Source of the DNA: Chloroflexota bacterium
Lineage (GTDB): Bacteria > Chloroflexota > Anaerolineae > Promineifilales > Promineifilaceae
DNA length: 5,410 nucleotides
Direction of reading: 5' to 3'
Assembly (NCBI GenBank): GCA_030599405.1
Contig: JAUVOB010000137.1
Span: 1 to 5,410 of the forward strand
A model generated the notes under the pieces. The model did no database searches and had not been told where the DNA came from. It saw only the letters and a program-made list of their open reading frames with translations. Positions 1 through 5,410 of this stretch are shown here, piece by piece. Positions within the stretch are counted from its first letter, which is position 1, and each line of letters begins with the position of its first letter. Both the position numbers and the translations under genes were made by a program.

Positions 1-963
1 AGCGACTATACCAATATCCTCCAGCTCACAGAAGAAATCGGGGAACGATATAAGGACCAGGGGCTTAGGGTATCACTACCGTCCCTTAGAATCGAGACGG
101 TCTCGACAAATCTCATGGATAACTTGGGCGACAATAAGCGGAGTGGTTTTACATTGGCTCCGGAAGCGGCGACTGAAAAGATGCGAAATATCATCAACAA
201 GCATGTGTCAGACGATGATTTACTTGGTACGGTCCGCGAGATCTATCGCCGTAAATGGCGGACGATTAAACTCTATTTCATGATCGGCCACCCCCAAGAA
301 ACGCTTGAAGACGTCCAGGCGATCATCGACCTGTCTAAGGAAGTATTGCGGGAGGGAAGAAGATTCCATGGAAAGCGGGCCGGAGTGAACGTTGGCGTCA
401 GCACATTCATCCCTAAACCACATACACCTTTCCAGTGGGAGGCGATGGATACATTCGAGAATATCAAGGCCAAACTGGATCTACTAAAGAGGGAGTTAAG
501 AGGGCAGGGATTGCGCCTCCGGTGGAACGATCCCGAGGACTCCATCTACGAGGGGTTTCTGTCGAGAGGTGATCGCAGGGTTGCCAGGGTGATTGAGAAA
601 GCGTGGAAAGCTGGGGCTAAGTTCGACGCCTGGTCTGAGCATTTCGACCTGAGTAAGTGGCAAGAAGCAGCTACGAGCGAAGGGATTAACATGGAATTCT
701 ATACCCACCGGCAGCGCCCACTTGACGAGATCTTTCCTTGGGAGCATATTGACATTGCCGTTACCCGTCGTTTCCTAACTAAGGATTACCTGATGAGCCA
801 AAACGGCCAGACTCGAATTGATTGTCGTGACCAGTGTTTCGCCTGCGGTATTCTCCCCAAGTTAGTCGATCTACGTCGCGAAACGCCGGCCGAGGCCTGG
901 GAGTGCCCTCCGGTTAGCAAGATCAGCGATCGTAAAGGTCAAAAATCCTCCCTAGCAGTCTAG
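1..963 (+). CDS. Radical SAM protein, TIGR03960-like (partial, 5' end outside window)
   Basis: The frame is open from base 1 to the TAG at 961-963, giving 320 residues with no start; the ATG at 115 is internal, because conserved family sequence (SLPSLRIETVS, window residues 25-35) lies before it. Further landmarks are the APEAATEKMR segment (53-62), the LYFMIGHPQE segment (91-100) in the second half of the radical SAM barrel, and a C-terminal Cys cluster, C275-x3-C279-x2-C282, followed by Cys302 in WECPP. These match the uncharacterised B12-binding-type radical SAM family TIGR03960. The cobalamin-binding region and the CxxxCxxC motif that holds the SAM-cleaving iron-sulfur cluster would lie upstream and cannot be checked. 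In many bacteria this family sits next to a DUF2344 (TIGR03936) gene; none follows here. The substrate is unknown. It is probably a cytosolic, oxygen-sensitive enzyme. Family assignment is fairly sure, function is not. Confidence 0.85.
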   Translation, partial: SDYTNILQLTEEIGERYKDQGLRVSLPSLRIETVSTNLMDNLGDNKRSGFTLAPEAATEKMRNIINKHVSDDDLLGTVREIYRRKWRTIKLYFMIGHPQETLEDVQAIIDLSKEVLREGRRFHGKRAGVNVGVSTFIPKPHTPFQWEAMDTFENIKAKLDLLKRELRGQGLRLRWNDPEDSIYEGFLSRGDRRVARVIEKAWKAGAKFDAWSEHFDLSKWQEAATSEGINMEFYTHRQRPLDEIFPWEHIDIAVTRRFLTKDYLMSQNGQTRIDCRDQCFACGILPKLVDLRRETPAEAWECPPVSKISDRKGQKSSLAV

Positions 964-1023
964 ACAGCCACTGTTCTGACAGCCGCTGTTCTGACAGCCG
1001 CTGTTCTGACAGCCATTGTCCAG
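964..1023. repeat. 15-bp tandem repeat, four units, each with a short dyad
   Basis: Four head-to-tail 15-mers begin on the base after the radical SAM stop codon. Units 2 (979-993) and 3 (994-1008) are identical, ACAGCCGCTGTTCTG. Unit 1 (964-978) differs by one base (A for G at position 7). Unit 4 (1009-1023) is more diverged and ends in CCAG. The core ACAGC-C-GCTGT is an inverted repeat with 5-bp arms and a 1-base centre; it is perfect in units 2 and 3 and decayed in units 1 and 4. The array could be a slippage product, a cluster of protein-binding sites, or a weak structure at the 3' end of the message. Nothing in the sequence decides between these. Confidence 0.9.
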
Positions 1024-1088
1024 CCAACCGGTGCAACTGATGAGATCCTGTAGTAAGCGTATTCACCTCGTTCTTCAGAATCCGGCTC

Positions 1089-1142
1089 CAAAATAGCTGA
1101 CTGGCTGACGCTATTGAGGATACAAAACGCCCTATTTTGTGT
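1089..1142. repeat. A/T-rich inverted repeat in the intergenic region
   Basis: CAAAATAG (1089-1096) is the exact reverse complement of CTATTTTG (1132-1139), with 35 bases between. The right arm can instead form a tighter hairpin: bases 1120-1127 pair with 1135-1142 (ACAAAA with TTTTGT, extended by a T-G wobble and an A-T pair) around a 7-base loop. The stems are mostly A-T and no clean T run follows, so this is a poor intrinsic terminator. It could be a binding site or chance. Confidence 0.4.
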
Positions 1143-1175
1143 AATTCGGGCACACCGGATCCTAACCATTGTCTG

Positions 1176-1205
1176 TTTCCAATCCCATGGCATTTGGCAT
1201 ATAAT
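1176..1205 (+). promoter_or_regulatory. Sigma-70-type promoter for the membrane protein gene
   Basis: A perfect -10 hexamer TATAAT lies at 1200-1205. An 18-base spacer separates it from a weak -35, TTTCCA at 1176-1181 (4 of 6 matches to TTGACA). Transcription should begin about 6-8 bases after the -10 box, at 1211-1213, directly before or at the ATG at 1214. That leaves no room for a ribosome binding site, and none is present. The -10 is convincing by sequence; the -35 is a guess. Confidence 0.7.
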
Positions 1206-1213
1206 CTGCCGAA

Positions 1214-1693
1214 ATGGCCAGCGCCCCAGAACGAAGCCCCAGTCCAAGTCGTCCTCGAAGCGTAACCCTTGTCGCTGTAGGGGTTCTATTAGTGGGATTG
1301 GTAAACGTCCTTCGAGTCATAGCTCTTTCTCGACAAAGCGATCTGCAATTGGAACTTGGAGTTACCCTAGATCCCCGTCTTCGTTTGATCCTCGCCATAC
1401 TCTGGGCGATTGTCCTAATTTCGATGGCCATTGTTCTCTGGCTGAGAAAGCCGGTAACGAGAGTTGCGATCCCTGTTTTATTGACGCTTTATGCTGCATA
1501 CAGACTGGCCATAGTCGGCATTTTCGCCGAGTCGGAATACGCACGCGGTAGCCAGATAACGACTGCCATCCTATATGGTGGCGCAATCCTTATTACCATA
1601 TGGGCGCTGAATCGAAAGACGGCAAGGAAATACTTCGCGGATATCGAGGATGGGCAGGGAAACGATTCCAGCCTATCTATTTCGTCCAGCTAG
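1214..1693 (+). CDS. Four-helix membrane protein of unknown function
   Basis: The product has 159 residues and I recognise no family. Four hydrophobic segments are visible: about 17-38, 56-77, 84-105 and 114-132. Charges follow the positive-inside rule for both ends in the cytoplasm: Arg7/13/15 at the N-terminus, Arg78-Lys79 and Arg83 between helices 2 and 3, and Arg134-Lys135 and Arg138-Lys139 after helix 4, while the two outer loops hold Asp43, Glu47, Asp53, Glu106 and Glu108. The N-terminus is rich in Pro and Ser, and the C-terminal tail is acidic then Ser-rich. There is no signal peptide and no obvious catalytic motif. The ATG is chosen because the TATAAT box ends only 8 bases before it, which implies a leaderless message. 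It has its own promoter and lies 51 bases before the carboxylase operon, so read-through is possible. A role tied to the carboxylase is not shown. Confidence 0.75.
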   Translation: MASAPERSPSPSRPRSVTLVAVGVLLVGLVNVLRVIALSRQSDLQLELGVTLDPRLRLILAILWAIVLISMAIVLWLRKPVTRVAIPVLLTLYAAYRLAIVGIFAESEYARGSQITTAILYGGAILITIWALNRKTARKYFADIEDGQGNDSSLSISSS

Positions 1694-1734
1694 ATTGATA
1701 ACAGCATTCCTCGATGTGATTGATTCGATTTATT

Positions 1735-1740
1735 AAGGAG
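1735..1740 (+). promoter_or_regulatory. Ribosome binding site of the carboxyltransferase gene
   Basis: AAGGAG, a strong Shine-Dalgarno match, ends 4 bases before the ATG at 1745. It is the clearest ribosome binding site in the window and contrasts with the leaderless gene before it and the coupled genes after it. It fixes the start of the first operon gene. The 51-base gap (1694-1744) shows no convincing promoter, only two GATTGAT copies (1693-1699 and 1718-1724). Confidence 0.9.
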
Positions 1741-1744
1741 AAGT

Positions 1745-3292
1745 ATGGCGAATTCGAAAGTTGAAGAACTCAGACAATTGAGAGCCCTATCCCAGCAAGG
1801 GGGTGGCGAGGAGCGCATCAAGAAACAACAGGCAGCCGGAAAGATGACGGCCCATGACCGGATTGAGCTGTTGTTGGATAAAGGTTCGTTCAGAGAGATA
1901 GACGCCTTCGTTATGCATCGCGAGACGAACTATGGCATGTGGGATCGAAGAATTCCGGGTGATAGCGTGGTGACAGGTTGGGGGACAATCAACGGCCGGT
2001 TGGTCTATGTATTTAGCCAGGATTTTACTGTATTTGGCGGAAGCCTCAGCCAGGTCCATGCCGAGAAAGTGGTCAAAATTATGGATATGGCCACTCGGAA
2101 CGGCGCCCCAATTATCGGCATCAATGATTCTGGTGGTGCCCGCATCCAGGAAGGGGTCGTCAGCCTTGGAGGTTATGCGGACATTTTCTTGCGAAATACC
2201 CTGGCCTCTGGCGTTGTTCCCCAAATCAGCGCCATTATGGGTCCTTGTGCCGGAGGGGCCGTATACTCGCCAGCCCTCACAGATTTCATTTTCATGGTCA
2301 AGAAAACTAGCCATATGTTCATTACCGGGCCTGATGTCGTTAAGGCGGTAACCGGTGAGGATTTTACGTTTGAGCAGTTGGGTGGGGCGATGGCCCACAA
2401 CCAGTATAGTGGCGTCGCACACATGGCAGCCGACTCTGAAGCGGATTGCTTGTATCTTATTCGCAAGCTTTTCAGCTACTTGCCATCGAATAACATGGAG
2501 GATCCGCCGTTTCGACCCACAAAAGATGATGCCTTGAGAACAGAGGCTGCTCTCGATTCTATTGTTCCCGAGAGCCCAAATAAACCCTACGACATACGGG
2601 ATGTCATCCACCTTGTCGTGGACAATGGTGAGTTTTACGAAATTCAGGAGCATTTTGCCCAGAACATCGTGATTGGATTTACCCGGCTCGGCGGTTATTC
2701 AGTAGGCATAGTTGCCAACCAGCCGATGGTTCTGGCAGGCGTCCTTGACATTGACTCGAGTGAAAAAGCCGCCCGCTTTGTTCGTTTCTGCGATTGTTTC
2801 AATATACCGTTGGTCGTATTTGAAGATGTCCCTGGATTTCTTCCAGGGATAGATCAAGAGCATGGTGGTATCATTCGTCACGGTGCCAAGCTCCTCTACG
2901 CGTTCTGCGAGGCGACCGTACCCAAAATAACTGTTGTGACTCGCAAAGCATACGGTGGTGCTTACTGCGTCATGAATAGCAAGCATATTCGAGCTGACTT
3001 GAATCTTTCCTGGCCTATGGCCGAGATCGCGGTGATGGGTGCAGAAGGGGCGGTCAACATTATCTTTAGGCGCGAACTTGATCAGGCCGAGGATCCGGAT
3101 AAACGACGGGCAGAATTAGTGGCCGAATACAGCGAGCGATTCGCTAATCCGTTTGCGGCCGCCCGTCGAGGATATATTGACGACGTGATCGAACCCAACG
3201 AGACACGGCCTCGTTTGATCAACGCGCTCAACATGCTGCAAAATAAGCGCGATAACAACCCTCCAAAGAAACACGGAAATATCCCTCTATGA
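1745..3292 (+). CDS. Acyl-CoA carboxylase carboxyltransferase (beta) subunit, PccB type
   Basis: This 515-residue cytosolic enzyme moves the carboxyl group from carboxybiotin to an acyl-CoA. Length and layout fit the PccB/AccD5 family: two crotonase-like halves and no zinc finger of the E. coli AccD kind. The N-terminal half has [10 protein letters not shown] at 128-137 and [13 protein letters not shown] from 165, whose Gly170-Gly171 fit the CoA-side oxyanion hole. The C-terminal half has EDVPGFLPG (360-368), [14 protein letters not shown], and RKAYGGAY (400-407), whose Gly404-Gly405 fit the second oxyanion hole, then [14 protein letters not shown]. Residue 408, just after GGAY, is Cys; propionyl-CoA carboxylases have Asp there, so the acyl substrate stays open (acetyl, propionyl or other). 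The start is fixed by AAGGAG at 1735. The stop overlaps the biotin carboxylase start by ATGA. A methylmalonyl-CoA decarboxylase is unlikely, because a biotin carboxylase follows and no decarboxylase membrane subunit is seen. The family is certain; the specificity is not. Confidence 0.95.
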   Translation: MANSKVEELRQLRALSQQGGGEERIKKQQAAGKMTAHDRIELLLDKGSFREIDAFVMHRETNYGMWDRRIPGDSVVTGWGTINGRLVYVFSQDFTVFGGSLSQVHAEKVVKIMDMATRNGAPIIGINDSGGARIQEGVVSLGGYADIFLRNTLASGVVPQISAIMGPCAGGAVYSPALTDFIFMVKKTSHMFITGPDVVKAVTGEDFTFEQLGGAMAHNQYSGVAHMAADSEADCLYLIRKLFSYLPSNNMEDPPFRPTKDDALRTEAALDSIVPESPNKPYDIRDVIHLVVDNGEFYEIQEHFAQNIVIGFTRLGGYSVGIVANQPMVLAGVLDIDSSEKAARFVRFCDCFNIPLVVFEDVPGFLPGIDQEHGGIIRHGAKLLYAFCEATVPKITVVTRKAYGGAYCVMNSKHIRADLNLSWPMAEIAVMGAEGAVNIIFRRELDQAEDPDKRRAELVAEYSERFANPFAAARRGYIDDVIEPNETRPRLINALNMLQNKRDNNPPKKHGNIPL

Positions 3293-4809
3293 GTAGAGAA
3301 GATCTACACAGCAAGAAATTCGATAAACTCCTGGTGGCCAACCGGGGCGAGATTGCAATGCGCGTCATCCGCGCCTGCCATGAACTAGGCATCAAGACTG
3401 TTGCCGTCTATTCTGATGTTGATAGAAAATCGCCCCATGTTCGCTACGCTGACGAAGCCTACAATATTGGCCCGGCGCCGGCCCGCGAAAGCTATTTGAA
3501 TATTGACAAAATAATCGAGGTTGCTGAACGTTCAGGCGCGGAAGCAATCCACCCTGGATACGGCTTTCTGGCTGAACGGGCAACATTCGCCCAGGCATGT
3601 TATGACGCCGGCTTAGTCTTCGTCGGTCCTTCACCTTATGCGATTAGAGTAATGGGGGACAAACTCGAAGCAAGGCGCACTGTTAGAGAGGCTGGGGTTC
3701 CGATCATACCTGGAACTGAACTCGGCCTGGACGATGGTGAGCTGCTGGAAGCGGCTCCAAAGATCGGCTTTCCTTTATTAGTCAAAGCCTCTGCCGGTGG
3801 TGGGGGCAGAGGGATGCGACCCGTTCATGACCCGGCCGGCCTTCCGGATGCTTTGGACTCGGCTCGCCGGGAGGCCCTTGCGGCATTCGGGGATGGTACG
3901 ATCTACCTTGAGAGGATGATCTCGGAAGCTCGGCACATCGAAGTACAAGTGTTGGGAGACTTCCGTGGGAATTATATCCACCTGGGTGAGCGTGAATGTT
4001 CCCTCCAGCGAAGACACCAAAAACTGATTGAAGAAGCGCCGTCGTTCGTGGTCGATGACGAAATGCGCGGTCAAATGGGCGCGGTCGCGATCGAGGCAGC
4101 AAGATCGGTTGGCTATGTCAGCGCCGGTACCGTCGAATTTCTCGTTGATAAAGGAAAACGATTCTATTTCCTGGAGATGAATACCCGAGTTCAGGTCGAA
4201 CATCCCGTCACCGAGCTCGTAACCGGAGTCGATATTGTTCAGGAGCAATTGAGAGTGGCCCGCGGTCGCATGCTCCGTTATAGCCAGGATGATGTGAAAT
4301 TGCATGGCTGGGCGATTGAGTGCCGGATTAACGCTGAAGATCCGTACAATGAGTTTCTGCCGTCAATCGGAACTATCACTACTGTCATTCTTCCAACCGG
4401 CCCAGGTGTACGGGTAGATACGGGAGTATTTCCGGGCTACGAAGTGACACCTTATTACGATTCATTGATCAGTAAGCTAATCTGCTACGGCGAAACCAGA
4501 GGTGAGGCTGTCCTGCGCATGAGACGGGCTCTCGAGGAATATCGCATTATGGGCGTCAAGACCAACATTCCTTTCCACCAGCATATGATGGACAGTCACA
4601 GGTTCCTGTCAGGTAGCTTCGACACTAATTTCGTCGAAGAACGATTCAGCATGAGTGACAGGGAAGCACCGGATGCATTACAGGCAGCGATATTGGCGAC
4701 CCTTGTAGCTCATCGCCAAGGGCAGCAAGCTAGCCAGATAGTTGCCCCAGGAGAGCGTGACACTTCGAACTGGAAGTGGCTCAGTCGATGGGAGAGATTG
4801 AGTCGATGA
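3289..4809 (+). CDS. accC: Biotin carboxylase subunit of acyl-CoA carboxylase
   Basis: This 506-residue enzyme carboxylates carrier-bound biotin with ATP and bicarbonate. The N-terminal domain begins [17 protein letters not shown] and includes [11 protein letters not shown] (87-97). The ATP-grasp part has Lys125, the lid Lys166 with the Gly-rich loop 170-176 (GGGGRGM), and [22 protein letters not shown] (233-245). The metal and catalytic set is [10 protein letters not shown] (297-306), with Glu296, Asn298, Arg300 and Glu304, plus Arg346 in ECRINAED. All key residues I can identify are present. The catalytic part ends near residue 455. About 50 more residues follow, with a predicted helix ([16 protein letters not shown], 462-477) and an [13 protein letters not shown] end. 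These resemble the start of the BT docking domain of one-chain propionyl-CoA carboxylase alpha subunits. The start ATG overlaps the upstream stop by ATGA and has no good Shine-Dalgarno, so translation is probably coupled. Confidence 0.95.
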   Translation: MSREDLHSKKFDKLLVANRGEIAMRVIRACHELGIKTVAVYSDVDRKSPHVRYADEAYNIGPAPARESYLNIDKIIEVAERSGAEAIHPGYGFLAERATFAQACYDAGLVFVGPSPYAIRVMGDKLEARRTVREAGVPIIPGTELGLDDGELLEAAPKIGFPLLVKASAGGGGRGMRPVHDPAGLPDALDSARREALAAFGDGTIYLERMISEARHIEVQVLGDFRGNYIHLGERECSLQRRHQKLIEEAPSFVVDDEMRGQMGAVAIEAARSVGYVSAGTVEFLVDKGKRFYFLEMNTRVQVEHPVTELVTGVDIVQEQLRVARGRMLRYSQDDVKLHGWAIECRINAEDPYNEFLPSIGTITTVILPTGPGVRVDTGVFPGYEVTPYYDSLISKLICYGETRGEAVLRMRRALEEYRIMGVKTNIPFHQHMMDSHRFLSGSFDTNFVEERFSMSDREAPDALQAAILATLVAHRQGQQASQIVAPGERDTSNWKWLSRWERLSR

Positions 4810-5324
4810 AATACATCAGTACGGTCAAGGGCGAGAAATACGTAATCGACATCGATCAGGAAGGTCGGATCACCGTCGACGAACAGACCTATGAGATTGA
4901 TGTCCAGTTTCTGTCAGATAGTGGTGTACTGTCGCTACTCCTAGACAAACACTCTATTGAAGCGATCGTTGAGGAGCGTGATGACACTTGGGAAGTTCTC
5001 ATTCATGGCGAATTGTACACCGTGCTTGTCCAGGATGAACGGGCTTTCAGGCTAGAAAAAGAGCAGGGAACTAGTTTCGATGTTAGTGGTGATGCCATCG
5101 TTAAATCGCCTATGCCCGGATTAATCATCGATATATTGGTCGAGGCTGGACAGAGTGTCGAACAGGGAGAAAAGGTGGTGATTCTCGAATCAATGAAGAT
5201 GGAGAACGAACTGCGATCATCACGAGACGGTGTCGTTGCCCACGTCTACGTTAGTCCAGGAGCAAGTGTCGAGAAAGGCCAGGCATTAGTGGCCATTAGC
5301 AGCCCACCTTCCGATCAATCATGA
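4806..5324 (+). CDS. Biotin carboxyl carrier protein with N-terminal BT-like domain
   Basis: This 172-residue carrier holds the biotin that moves between the two catalytic subunits. Residues 100-165 form the biotinyl domain: KSPMPGLI near the start, then ESMKMEN with the biotin-accepting Lys131 (SMKM in place of the commoner AMKM), and VEKGQALVAI at the end. Residues 1-85 are a run of short beta-strand-like segments ([54 protein letters not shown]) resembling the beta-barrel of the BT domain that docks alpha onto beta in propionyl-CoA carboxylase. There is no Ala/Pro-rich linker of the E. coli AccB kind. The ATG at 4806 is chosen because it makes an ATGA overlap with the biotin carboxylase stop and begins the usual MKY-type N-terminus; GGGAG at 4790-4794 lies 11 bases upstream. 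In-frame GTG at 4776 and ATG at 4788 are possible but add a non-conserved stretch. Family certain; start likely. Confidence 0.93.
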   Translation: MKYISTVKGEKYVIDIDQEGRITVDEQTYEIDVQFLSDSGVLSLLLDKHSIEAIVEERDDTWEVLIHGELYTVLVQDERAFRLEKEQGTSFDVSGDAIVKSPMPGLIIDILVEAGQSVEQGEKVVILESMKMENELRSSRDGVVAHVYVSPGASVEKGQALVAISSPPSDQS

Positions 5325-5410
5325 ACGAGGATACATCAGGCGAAAGCCTGGAGATTGAGGTCAAATTTCTGGTATCTGATTTGGGGGAGCTAAGGGATCG
5401 ACTTCTTACA
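5321..5410 (+). CDS. CYTH-domain triphosphate enzyme (partial, 3' end outside window)
   Basis: The first 30 codons are visible and the frame is open at the window edge. After a short polar N-terminus comes LEIEVKFLV, with Glu11, Glu13 and Lys15 forming the ExExK signature of the CYTH superfamily (class IV adenylate cyclase CyaB, thiamine triphosphatase, inorganic tripolyphosphatase). In that family the first strand of a beta-barrel tunnel carries these residues, which bind metal and triphosphate. The following DLGELRDRLL fits the usual next helix. The ATG overlaps the carrier protein stop by ATGA and no Shine-Dalgarno precedes it, so it is likely translated by coupling from the carboxylase operon. 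The substrate cannot be told from this fragment. The signature is short, so the family call is likely and not certain. Confidence 0.75.
   Translation, partial: MNEDTSGESLEIEVKFLVSDLGELRDRLLT

Noticed and set aside
1120..1142. Intrinsic terminator after the radical SAM gene
   Set aside because: The hairpin is A/T-rich and is not followed by a T run; no G/C-rich terminator stem with a T tract was seen between 964 and 1213.
923..1153. Minus-strand frame with LSEQR/LSEQW peptide repeats
   Set aside because: The peptide repeat is only the translation of the 15-bp DNA repeat; any frame across a 15-base period would look repetitive, and the rest of the product is featureless.
1114..1551. 145-codon plus-strand frame overlapping the membrane protein gene
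   Set aside because: Its Arg/Ser/Cys-rich product looks like an out-of-frame translation, while the competing frame at 1214 gives a coherent four-helix protein with a promoter placed for it.
1693..1724. Pair of GATTGAT direct repeats as an operator
   Set aside because: Two 7-base copies 25 bases apart in A/T-rich sequence are easily explained by chance, and they match no regulator site I know.
1694..1744. Promoter directly before the carboxyltransferase gene
   Set aside because: TTGATA at 1695-1700 is a fair -35 but no acceptable -10 lies 16-18 bases downstream (best is ATTGAT, 3 of 6 matches). The operon may be read from the 1200 promoter or from a promoter I cannot see.
1787..2653. 288-codon open frame on the minus strand
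   Set aside because: It lies entirely inside the carboxyltransferase gene, reads as its antisense with no recognisable domain, and has no sensible start signal.
3778..4305. 175-codon open frame on the minus strand
   Set aside because: Antisense shadow of the strongly conserved core of the biotin carboxylase.
1214..5324. Sodium-pumping decarboxylase complex (carboxyltransferase, carrier and membrane subunit)
   Set aside because: A complete biotin carboxylase is present, as in carboxylases, and the 159-residue four-helix protein is far too small and unlike the decarboxylase membrane subunit.

Overview
The window carries six same-strand genes: the end of a radical SAM gene, a small membrane protein gene, a three-gene acyl-CoA carboxylase operon and the start of a CYTH-domain gene. 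Base composition looks balanced (roughly half G+C by eye). The protein styles (a cobalamin-type radical SAM protein of the TIGR03960 kind, a PccB-type carboxyltransferase with separate biotin carboxylase and biotinyl proteins, an apparently leaderless gene) point to a bacterium, and I would guess Chloroflexota or a neighbouring uncultured lineage. That is an impression from family resemblance and not a demonstrated placement.

Layout. Bases 1-963 are the C-terminal 320 codons of a radical SAM protein whose N-terminus lies outside the window. Bases 964-1213 are non-coding. They begin, directly after the stop codon, with a four-unit 15-bp tandem repeat, then hold a weak A/T-rich inverted repeat, and end in a good promoter whose -10 box lies so close to the next ATG that the transcript is probably leaderless. 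Bases 1214-1693 encode a four-helix membrane protein of unknown function. After a 51-base gap with a clear Shine-Dalgarno sequence come the carboxyltransferase (1745-3292), the biotin carboxylase (3289-4809) and the biotinyl carrier protein (4806-5324), then the first 30 codons of a CYTH-domain protein (5321-5410). Each of the last three genes starts on an ATGA overlap with the gene before it, so the four form one translationally coupled unit.

How the genes work together. The biotin carboxylase uses ATP and bicarbonate to carboxylate biotin on Lys131 of the carrier protein. The carboxyltransferase then moves the carboxyl group to an acyl-CoA, making malonyl-CoA, methylmalonyl-CoA or a related product. 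The acyl substrate cannot be fixed from sequence: the position that is Asp in propionyl-CoA carboxylases is Cys here. Compared with the one-chain alpha subunits of propionyl-CoA carboxylase, the alpha functions are split over two proteins, and the break seems to fall inside the BT (subunit-docking) domain. The CYTH protein should be a metal-dependent enzyme acting on a triphosphate substrate; why it is coupled to the carboxylase is unknown.

I do not see a clearly new biological system here. The points most worth a second look are the split BT domain, the Cys specificity residue, the coupled CYTH gene, the dyad-containing repeat after the radical SAM gene and the leaderless membrane protein gene.
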